This document shows, piece by piece, positions 54,856 through 61,912 of a stretch of 64,000 bases of DNA. The notes below the pieces were generated by a model. It saw only the letters and a program-made list of their open reading frames with translations, was not told the origin of the DNA and did no database searches. Location of the stretch: assembly GCF_000382485.1 (NCBI RefSeq), contig NZ_AORY01000021.1:58594-122593 (forward strand). The letters are read 5' to 3'. The DNA is from Sphingomonas sp. Mn802worker. Lineage in GTDB: Bacteria; Pseudomonadota; Alphaproteobacteria; Sphingomonadales; Sphingomonadaceae. Position 1 is the stretch's first letter. The number at the start of each line of letters is the position of its first letter. The translations under genes and the position numbers were made by a program.

Positions 54856-55040
54856 TCGTCGACGTCGTGGCTCAGCTCCTCGAGTGCGGACACGCCGTGC
54901 ATCTTCAGCGCCGCGTCGTTCGCCCACAGCAACGTCTGGTCGGGATCGATTAGGATCACGCCCTCGTCGAACCCCGCGATGATCTGGCGCAGGTGGCGCA
55001 GATCGGCGGTCTCGCGCAATGAAGTCAGTGACGCGGCCAT
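54852..55040 (-). pseudogene. Truncated PAS-domain gene, 62 aa
   Basis: SLRETADLRHLRQIIAGFDE and GVILIDPDQTLLWANDAALK MHG are the first strands and helix of a PAS domain; the protein stops at HDVDD, far short of a complete ~100-residue PAS fold. It starts 4 bases after the CsbD-like gene ends on the same strand. Read as a 5' remnant of a PAS sensor gene whose remainder is lost. A genuine mini-PAS protein is less likely. Confidence 0.55.
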
Positions 55041-55044
55041 GCGC

Positions 55045-55431
55045 TCAGGCGCGATCGCCGTGGATCAGCCAGCCGAGCAGATACCCGCCGATGCCCGCGC
55101 CCAGCGCGGCGAGCACCGCCCATGCGGGGTTGTCTGAAACCGCAGCGTTCGCCTTGCGGGTGCCGAGTGCGGCCGCGTGACCGGCTGCATCACGGGCACG
55201 ATCGGCCGCATCGCTTAGGCGCTCCTTCGCCTCGTCGACGAAGCCGGGCGTGACATCGATCGCGTCCTCGGCGACCGAGCGCGCGCGGCCGTAAAGGTTC
55301 TCTGCGCCACCCGCGACCTGATCGACGACGCCGTCGACCTGCCACTCGCGACTGTCGACCGCGTCGCCGACCGCCTACTCGACCTTGCCGCCCAGATAGC
55401 GCGCACCGCCGTGCAGTTCGTTCTTGTTCAT
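55045..55431 (-). pseudogene. CsbD-like stress protein with internal amber codon
   Basis: From ATG 55429-55431 (GGAGGA upstream) the frame reads MNKNELHGGARYLGGKVE, then TAG at 55375-55377 (codon 19), then continues without further stop for 110 codons: AVGDAVDSREWQVDGVVDQV, AGGAENLYGRARSVAEDAID, ending in a membrane helix (WAVLAALGAGIGGYLLGWLI). The start resembles CsbD-family small stress proteins (G-A-R-x-x-x-G-K-x-E-x-A-x-G-D). A single GAG-to-TAG change explains the break. Either a recent nonsense mutation or a suppressed or sequencing-error codon. Confidence 0.7.
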
Positions 55432-55903
55432 GCCTGTTCCTCCACCGGGCGAGCGCACGCGCCACCTCCCGCATGCGGACACGAGCCACGTCGCGGCGAG
55501 CGGGCGGGGATAGGGGCGTGCGTCACCATCAAGTCCGTTACGGCTGCGCAACACAAGCGGTTCGGACCCATCAACCTATGTTGTCAATTTTGGTTGCTGG
55601 TAATTTGCTACGGTAGGATTGGTGTTGTTCTACTATGGAGGATCAGAGGACAGCAAAGCGTGACGCGTCAAATAGCTGTCCCGATGCGTCAACCTACCAG
55701 GAGCGCCGTACCGGTGAGACCAGCGACAACCAGTAGACCAGTCGCGATGGCACCATGCCTGAGCCCGGCTAATCTCGCCGCAGTTGCACCGCATGAGTGT
55801 GTCATATCGGCTTACCCCGGCAGGCACTCGTTGTAGGCATCATCTTTCAAGAATGATAATACATCTTATGTAAAACAACGTCTGTGTAGGACGGAACGCC
55901 GCG
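55432..55903. other. Intergenic region, no gene seen
   Basis: About 470 bases. Several short frames exist on both strands but none has a ribosome site or family resemblance. The first ~90 bases should hold the promoter of the CsbD/PAS remnant pair. The rest appears non-coding. Confidence 0.35.
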
Positions 55904-56275
55904 TCACGCGGTATCGCTGTTGGGGGCGAACGCCGCTTCATGCTTCAGCGCCCAGGAGCAAAGCGCCTCGAACGGCTCGCGCAGTGAGTGGCCGAGCGGC
56001 GTGATTGTGTAGCGGACGCCGATCGGGGTGGTCGGGATCACCGTGCGCGTGACCAGCCCGTGCCGCTCCAGCCGCTTCAACGCATCGGCCAGCGACTTGT
56101 GGGTGATGCCGTCCAGCCGCCGCTTGATCTCGTTGAAGCGTGCAGGCTCGGGGCAGAGCACCGTCAGGATCATGATCGTCCATTTGTCTGCGATCTTGTC
56201 CAGCACGGGCCGGATGCGCGGTACGTCCATCATCGCCTGACAGGAGAGCGCGTGGAAGTCGGTATTGTCGGTCAT
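55904..56275 (-). CDS. HxlR-family transcriptional regulator
   Basis: A 123-aa winged-helix regulator: VLDKIADKWTIMILTVLCPE, PARFNEIKRRLDGITHKSLA (recognition helix), DALKRLERHGLVTRTVIPTT, PIGVRYTITPLGHSLREPFE. A Cys near the N-terminus (LSCQAMMDV) could sense electrophiles, as in HypR/YodB relatives. ATG 56273-56275 chosen. Divergent from an SDR gene with a 78-base gap holding a palindrome, so it probably controls that gene and itself. Confidence 0.92.
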   Translation of the reverse strand: MTDNTDFHALSCQAMMDVPRIRPVLDKIADKWTIMILTVLCPEPARFNEIKRRLDGITHKSLADALKRLERHGLVTRTVIPTTPIGVRYTITPLGHSLREPFEALCSWALKHEAAFAPNSDTA

Positions 56276-56306
56276 ATCTACGCTAATCCAGGTGCGCTCT
56301 TGTTGG

Positions 56307-56327
56307 CAGATATGCTTCGTATATCTG
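56307..56327. promoter_or_regulatory. Candidate HxlR operator
   Basis: CAGATAT-N7-ATATCTG, a 7-bp perfect inverted repeat centred between the divergent HxlR and SDR genes (32 and 27 bases from their starts). Position and symmetry suit a dimeric winged-helix regulator. Confidence 0.6.
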
Positions 56328-56353
56328 GTTTGCCGTCGCGAGTGAAAGGACGA

Positions 56354-57088
56354 ATGATGGCAAGGATGACAGGCAAGGTCGCGTTGGTGGTGGGCGGCGC
56401 GAAAGGGATCGGTCTCGCGATCGCGCACCGGCTGTCGCAGGAAGGCGCGACGGTGTTGCTGACCGGGCGCCGCGCGAGTGAAGTCGCCGCAGCGGCGGAG
56501 CGGATCGGACCCTCGGCGCAGGGGATCGAGGCGGACGCGGCCTCCGCGGCCGACCTGACGCGCGTCGTGGACGAGGTCAAGCGTCTGCATGGCCGGATCG
56601 ACCTGCTGGTGCTGAACGCCGGACTGTCCGAGCCGGCGAGGATCGCGGAGGAAACGGCGGAGCATTTCGACCGCCACTTCGACGTCAACGTGCGCGGCGC
56701 GCTGTTCGCCATCCAGGCGGCGGTGCCCGCGATGGGCAGCGGCGCGTCGATCGTGCTCATCGGCTCGATCGCCGGTGGCATGGGGGTGACGCCCTATAGC
56801 ACCTATGCGGCGACCAAGGCGGCGCTGCGATCCTATGCTCGCAGCTGGGCGGCCGAGCTCGCGCCGCAAGGCATCCGCGTCAACGTGGTGTCGCCGGGGC
56901 CGACCGACACCGACATGATGGCCGTGGTGCCCGAGGAAATGCGCCAGACGCTGATCGCCCCGATTCCCTTGGGCCGCATGGCACGCGTCGATGAGGTGGC
57001 CGCGGCTGCCGCCTTCCTCCTCAGCGACGAGGCCAGCTTCGTGACCGGGGCAGAGCTGTGCGTCGATGGCGGGATGCGGCAGGTCTGA
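56354..57088 (+). CDS. Short-chain dehydrogenase/reductase under HxlR
   Basis: A 244-aa classical SDR: KVALVVGGAKGIGLAIAHRL, LTGRR (Arg pair after strand 2 suggests NADP), VLNAGLSEPARI, catalytic Ser in VLIGSIAGG, YSTYAATKAALRSY with Tyr/Lys, VVSPGPTDTDMM and ASFVTGAELCVDGGM. ATG 56354 has AAAGGA upstream; a second ATG follows directly. HxlR-controlled oxidoreductases commonly detoxify carbonyls or quinones; the substrate here is unknown. Confidence 0.9.
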   Translation: MMARMTGKVALVVGGAKGIGLAIAHRLSQEGATVLLTGRRASEVAAAAERIGPSAQGIEADAASAADLTRVVDEVKRLHGRIDLLVLNAGLSEPARIAEETAEHFDRHFDVNVRGALFAIQAAVPAMGSGASIVLIGSIAGGMGVTPYSTYAATKAALRSYARSWAAELAPQGIRVNVVSPGPTDTDMMAVVPEEMRQTLIAPIPLGRMARVDEVAAAAAFLLSDEASFVTGAELCVDGGMRQV

Positions 57089-57147
57089 CGCAAGGCGGGG
57101 CAGGACACGCCCTTGGCATCGCCGCGTCGGTGACCGATGAGGCGGCG

Positions 57148-58452
57148 GTGACGCCGCTCGAGCATCCCCGACGATCGACCCTGGCGCTGTTCGGCTCGGG
57201 CGATTTCGCGTTCAACCTCTACTGGCAGGCGATAAACCTCTACCTGCTGTTCTTCTACATCGACGCGCTGCAGCTGCCGCCCGCGGTCGCGGGTATTGTG
57301 TTCATGGTCGGGACGGTGTGGGACGGCGCGGCGGATTTCTGCGCGGGTGCGGTCGCCGAGCGTACCACGGTCGCGTACCGCCGGCTGGTCGGCCTCGGCG
57401 CGGTGCCGCTGGGGCTGGCGTTCGTCGCGATGTTCGCGGTGCCGGCCGGACACGCGCTGCTGGCGCTGGCGGCGCAGATCGTGTTCCGCACGCTCTATGC
57501 CTTCACCAACGTCCCCTACGCTGCTTGGACGACGCGGGCGGCGACGACGAGCGCGGCGCGCGCGACGATTGCGGGGTGGCGGATAGGGTTCGGCGCGGCC
57601 GCGGGCGCGCTGGTGGCGTTCGCGCTGCCGGTGCTGGTCGCCGGGGCGGGCAGCTACGCTGCGGCCGCGGCGGTGCTGGCGCTCGCCGGAACGCCGCTGC
57701 TGCTGGTGATCGCTTGGCGCGTGCCCGAGACGCGCGCGGAAGTGGGCGCCCCCACCCTGCCTGCGACGCTCCACGCGCTGGCGCTGCTCGTGCGTAATCG
57801 GTTCTTCGTGGCGCTTAATCTCGCCGCGGCACTGGGCGGGGCCGCGGCCGCGTTGATGGGACAGTCGGTGCTCTATTTCTTCCGTTACGTGCTCGACGAC
57901 GCCGAAGGCGGGGCGCGCGCGCTGACCGCGATGGCGTTGGTCAGCGTCGTCGCGGTGCCGGCGTGGACGTGGGTGGCGCGGCATCGCGGGGCGAGATTGG
58001 CGTGGCTGGTCGCCGGCGCCCTCGCGCTCGTGCCGCCTGTCGTGCTGGCGCTGGTGGCGCCGGGCAGCATCGCCACCGCAGGATTCCTGCTGGCGATGCA
58101 GGCGGCGTTCGCGGGGGTGTGGCTGGCGGCGTGGACGCTCCTGCCAGACGCGGTCGACTGGGGCGCGGCCAAGAACGGCGAGCGGGTCGAGGCGCTGGCG
58201 TTCGGCACCTTCGCACTGGCGCAGAAGGTCGCGCTGGCGCTCGCCGGTTTCGCGATCGGCGCGGTGTACCAGTATGCGGGTTTTCGCAGCGGCGCGCCGC
58301 AGGGACCGGGCGCGATCACCGCGATCCGCTGGCTGATGCTCGCCGGTCCCGCCGTCTTGGTCGCGGCGATGCTGGCGGCGGTGTTCGCCATCCCGCACCG
58401 CCGTGACGCGTGTCAAGCGAGCACGAACTCGCCCGACACGCCGTCCGCCTGA
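57148..58452 (+). CDS. GPH-type MFS sugar transporter
   Basis: About 434 aa with 12 hydrophobic segments. GSGDFAFNLYWQAINLYLLF, MVGTVWDGAADFCAGAVAER and RTLYAFTNVPYAAWTTRAAT are hallmarks of the glycoside-pentoside-hexuronide (MFS_2) family, which imports sugars or glycosides with a cation. The start is uncertain: GTG 57148 (GAGG 5-6 bases upstream) is used, GTG 57130 and an open frame back to 57058 are alternatives. It is convergent with the GH3 gene and overlaps its 3' end by about 40 bases, so it ends inside the opposite gene's coding region. Confidence 0.82.
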   Translation: MTPLEHPRRSTLALFGSGDFAFNLYWQAINLYLLFFYIDALQLPPAVAGIVFMVGTVWDGAADFCAGAVAERTTVAYRRLVGLGAVPLGLAFVAMFAVPAGHALLALAAQIVFRTLYAFTNVPYAAWTTRAATTSAARATIAGWRIGFGAAAGALVAFALPVLVAGAGSYAAAAAVLALAGTPLLLVIAWRVPETRAEVGAPTLPATLHALALLVRNRFFVALNLAAALGGAAAALMGQSVLYFFRYVLDDAEGGARALTAMALVSVVAVPAWTWVARHRGARLAWLVAGALALVPPVVLALVAPGSIATAGFLLAMQAAFAGVWLAAWTLLPDAVDWGAAKNGERVEALAFGTFALAQKVALALAGFAIGAVYQYAGFRSGAPQGPGAITAIRWLMLAGPAVLVAAMLAAVFAIPHRRDACQASTNSPDTPSA

Positions 58453-60704
58453 GCCGAGGGCGCGATCCACACGCGGAAACGTCCGGGCTCGACCGTGGGC
58501 TTGAGGTCGCGTCCGACGAACAGCAGATCGGCGCGACGAAGCGTGAAGCTGACCTGCTTCGCCTCGCCGGGCGCGAGCGAAACGCGCTGGAACGCCTTCA
58601 GCAAGCGCACCGGCTGGGTGATGCTGGCGGTTACGTCGTGGACGTAGAGCTGCACCACCTCATCCGCCGTGCGGCTGCCCGAATTGCGGATCGTCGCGCG
58701 TGCGGTGAGCGGCGTGTCCGCGCTCATCCGTGCAGACCCGAGATCGAGCGCGGCATAATCGATCGTGCCGTAGGTCAGCCCGTGGCCGAAGGCGAACCGC
58801 GCCTGATTGGGATACTCGCGGTAATGCGCCTTGTACTCGGTGAGTGGTCCCGGCGGGTTGGGCCGCCCGGTGCTCTTGTGGTCGTAGTGGTACGGCTCCT
58901 GCCCCGTCGCATAGGGAAAAGACACCGGCAGCCGCGCCGACGGGCCGACACGCCCGAACAGCACATCGGCGATCGCGGGGCCATCGCGTGAACCCAGGAA
59001 CCAGGTGACGAGGATCGCCGACGCGCCCAGCACCGGCTCGGTGAGCGCCAGCGCGCGGCCGGTGCGCAGCAGCACGACGACGGGCTTGCCCGTCGCCGCG
59101 ACCGCTTCGGCCAGCGCGACTTGCGCGGGCGGCACCACCACGTCGACGCGCGACTGCGCTTCGCCCGACATGCGCTGGCTCTCGCCGATCGCGAGCACGA
59201 CGACGTCGGCCGCGCGCGCCGCGGCGACCGCGGCGTCGATCCCGCCGGGTAGCGCGTCGTCGACGCCGCTGCCTGCGGTGACGCTGACCGAGGCGGCGTC
59301 GCGCACAACCGCGCGCACGCCCGTCTCGAGGTCGACCGCCTCCGCGTCCGTGCCGTAGACGTTCCACGGCCCGATCAGGTCGTGCTGCCCGCCCGCGAAC
59401 GGGCCGATCAGCGCGATCTTCTTCCCCGTGGTCGGCAGCGGCAGGAGCCCCTCGTTCTTGAGCATCACGATCGAGCGCGCACCCGCCTCCTGCGCCAGCG
59501 CGAGCGTCGCGGGTGTGCGGACACGCGCCTTCTCGCGGCGTGGATCGATGCGACGGAAGGGATCGTCGAACAGCCCGAGCTGTACCTTGAGCGCAAGCAC
59601 GCGGCGCACCGCCTGGTCGAGCCGCGCCATCGGCACCTCGACCTTGGCGACCAGATCCGGCAGATGCTTGATGTAGAAGGCGCTCTGCATGCTCATGTCG
59701 ACGCCCGCCATGAAGGCGAGCTTGGTCGCCTCGCGCGCGTCCGCGGCGAAGCCGTGCGCGATCAGCTCTTCGTCGCCGGTGTAGTCGGACACGACCAGCC
59801 CGTCGAAACCCCATTCGCGGCGCAAGACCTTAGTCAACAACCACTCGTTGGCGGTCGCGGGGACGCCGGCGATCTCGTTGAACGAGGCCATCGTCGTTGG
59901 TGCCCCAGCGGCAAAGGCGCTCTCGAACGGCGGGAAATAGACCTCGCGCAAAGTGCGCTCGGACACGTCGACGCTGTTATAGTCGAGCCCCCCCTCGCCC
60001 GCGCCGTAAGCGGCGAAATGCTTGGCGCAGGCAGCGACCGCGTCGGGCGCGGCGAGCCCGCGCTCGCCCTGGAACCCGCGCACGCGCGCTGCCGCCATGA
60101 CCCGGCCGAGCAACACATCCTCGCCCGCGCCCTCGACCCCCCGGCCCCAGCGCGCGTCGCGCGCGACATCGACCATCGGCGCGAAGGTCCAGTCGATCCC
60201 CGACGCGGCCGCCTCCGCGCCCGCCGCGCGCGCGGTGCGGCGCGCGAGTTCGGGATCGAAGCTGGCGGCCTCGGCGAGCGGCACGGGAAATACGGTGCGC
60301 AGCCCGTGGATCACGTCGGCCGCGAAGATCAGCGGTATCTTGATCCGCGCCTCGCGCATCGCGACGCTCTGCATCCGCCTGGCCATCACCGCGCCGTTGC
60401 CGTTGAACACGCCGCCCAGCCGCCCGGCACGCACCTCCGCGAGTTGCCCGTCGAAGCTCGACGCCGCGCCCGCGGGATTGAGCGCGGTCGCCGCACCCCC
60501 GGCCCAGGCCGCTGCCATTAGCGTCACCTGCCCCGCCTTTTCCTCGACCGTCATCTGCGCGATCAGCGCCTCGACCTCGGGCGGCAGCGTCGCCGTCTTG
60601 GCGGCCGCCTGCGCCAGCAGCGCGCGTGCCGGGCTCGCCGCCCAGGCCGCTGCCATGCCCGCCCCCATCAGCACCGCGCGCCTCGGCATCGTCGCCATCG
60701 TCAT
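58413..60704 (-). CDS. bglX: GH3 beta-glucosidase
   Basis: A 763-aa secreted glycosidase. Twin-arginine style leader (MPRRAVLMGAGMAAAWAASP), N-terminal GH3 TIM barrel with GVFNGNGAVMARRMQ, PLIFAADVIHGLRTVFPVPL, KHFAAYGAGEGGLDYNSVDV and the nucleophile Asp in LVVSDYTGDEELIAHG; the C-terminal alpha/beta domain has GPFAGGQHDLIGPWNVYG; a fibronectin-III-like end carries EVVQLYVHDVTASITQPV. Full BglX architecture. ATG 60702-60704 has GAGGAA upstream. Divergent from lacI-type and TonB genes; likely acts in the periplasm on beta-glucosides taken up by the neighbouring receptor. Confidence 0.94.
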   Translation of the reverse strand: MTMATMPRRAVLMGAGMAAAWAASPARALLAQAAAKTATLPPEVEALIAQMTVEEKAGQVTLMAAAWAGGAATALNPAGAASSFDGQLAEVRAGRLGGVFNGNGAVMARRMQSVAMREARIKIPLIFAADVIHGLRTVFPVPLAEAASFDPELARRTARAAGAEAAASGIDWTFAPMVDVARDARWGRGVEGAGEDVLLGRVMAAARVRGFQGERGLAAPDAVAACAKHFAAYGAGEGGLDYNSVDVSERTLREVYFPPFESAFAAGAPTTMASFNEIAGVPATANEWLLTKVLRREWGFDGLVVSDYTGDEELIAHGFAADAREATKLAFMAGVDMSMQSAFYIKHLPDLVAKVEVPMARLDQAVRRVLALKVQLGLFDDPFRRIDPRREKARVRTPATLALAQEAGARSIVMLKNEGLLPLPTTGKKIALIGPFAGGQHDLIGPWNVYGTDAEAVDLETGVRAVVRDAASVSVTAGSGVDDALPGGIDAAVAAARAADVVVLAIGESQRMSGEAQSRVDVVVPPAQVALAEAVAATGKPVVVLLRTGRALALTEPVLGASAILVTWFLGSRDGPAIADVLFGRVGPSARLPVSFPYATGQEPYHYDHKSTGRPNPPGPLTEYKAHYREYPNQARFAFGHGLTYGTIDYAALDLGSARMSADTPLTARATIRNSGSRTADEVVQLYVHDVTASITQPVRLLKAFQRVSLAPGEAKQVSFTLRRADLLFVGRDLKPTVEPGRFRVWIAPSAQADGVSGEFVLA

Positions 60705-60785
60705 TCGTTCTTCCTCACCCAAGGTCCCGCGTCATCGCCGCGCACCCAGCTTTAAACAAGGTTGTTGAACCGTCCGTGTGATCGA

Positions 60786-60799
60786 TGTAACCGGTTACA
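60786..60799. promoter_or_regulatory. LacI-family operator palindrome
   Basis: TGTAACCGGTTACA is a perfect 14-bp palindrome with the central CG step typical of LacI/GalR operators. It lies 82 bases before the GH3 start and 49 bases before the LacI-type gene, so one regulator dimer could control both directions. Confidence 0.78.
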
Positions 60800-60847
60800 A
60801 CAAGAGGCGGATGTGCGGCCGGCGCGTCGCCTGCTTGTCGGGAGGGG

Positions 60848-61912
60848 ATGAACGTGACGGGTACACCCGCGGGCAAGACCAGTGCTGCGGCCAATGCCAC
60901 GATCCGCGACGTCGCGCGCGAAGCCGGCGTGTCGGTCGCATCGGTGTCGCGCGCGCTGAACGGTCTGGGCACCGTCCGCCCCGAGATGCGCCGCCATGTC
61001 GAGGAGGTCGCCGCCCGGCTCGGCTACGTGCCGCACGCGGGCGCGCGCAATCTGAGCCTCGCGCGATCGGGCGCGATCGGCGTGGTGCTGCCCGACCTGC
61101 ACGGCGAATTCTACTCCGAGCTTCTGCGCGGCATGGACGGCGAGGCGCGGGTACGTGGGCTGCACCTGATGCTGATGGTGATGCATGACGAGGCGACCCG
61201 CGGCGTCGCGGCGCTTCAGTCGATGCGCGGACGCGTCGACGGGCTGGTGCTGATGGCGCCGCATTTGCCTGCCGATGAACTGCTGCGCCACCTGCCCGCC
61301 GGCATGCCCGTCGTGCTGCTCAATTGCGCCGATGACGCGCGCGCGTCGCTCAGGATCGACAATGCAGCCGGCGCGGAGGCGATGGTCGATCACCTGATCG
61401 CAAGCGGTCGCCGCGCGATCGTCCACATCTCGGGGCCCGCTGGCAACGTCGACGCCGACGAGCGTCTGCGCGGCGCACAAACCGCCTGCGCGCGCGCCGG
61501 CGTCGATCTGTGCGTCCTGCACGGCGACTTCGACCAGGGATCGGGATCGCGCGCAGTCGCGACGCTGTTGGCGGAGGAAACCGCGTTCGACGCGATCTTC
61601 GCCGCCAACGACATGATGGCGATCGGAGCGATGATGGCGCTGCGCGAGGCGGGTGTTTCGGTGCCCGAGCACGTCGCGATCGCAGGCTTCGACGACATCC
61701 CGCTCGCCCGGTTGATCTCGCCCGCGCTCACCACCTTGAGCATCGAGATCGCCGATTTCGGGGGCAGCGCGGTCGCGCGGCTCGCCCAGGTCATCGCCGG
61801 CGAGGACGATGGCACGCCCGAACGGCGCGCGCCCGTCCTCGTCGCGCGCCAATCCACTAGTTCGATAATCAACACGATCCCGGCAGACCGGGCACACAGG
61901 GAAGAAGCATGA
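60848..61912 (+). CDS. LacI-family transcriptional regulator
   Basis: A 354-aa regulator. Helix-turn-helix TIRDVAREAGVSVASVSRAL followed by the hinge YVPHAGARNLSLARSG, then a periplasmic-binding-like sensor domain (GVVLPDLHGEFYSELLRGMD, GLVLMAPHLPADEL, AIFAANDMMAIGAMMALREA, IAGFDDIPLARLISPALTTL). Probably represses the GH3 and receptor genes until its sugar is present. Its TGA overlaps the receptor start (ATGA), so regulator and receptor share an mRNA. Confidence 0.95.
   Translation: MNVTGTPAGKTSAAANATIRDVAREAGVSVASVSRALNGLGTVRPEMRRHVEEVAARLGYVPHAGARNLSLARSGAIGVVLPDLHGEFYSELLRGMDGEARVRGLHLMLMVMHDEATRGVAALQSMRGRVDGLVLMAPHLPADELLRHLPAGMPVVLLNCADDARASLRIDNAAGAEAMVDHLIASGRRAIVHISGPAGNVDADERLRGAQTACARAGVDLCVLHGDFDQGSGSRAVATLLAEETAFDAIFAANDMMAIGAMMALREAGVSVPEHVAIAGFDDIPLARLISPALTTLSIEIADFGGSAVARLAQVIAGEDDGTPERRAPVLVARQSTSSIINTIPADRAHREEA

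Noticed and set aside
56833..58470. 545-codon open frame on the minus strand
   Set aside because: Arg/Gly/His-rich shadow of the SDR and MFS genes.
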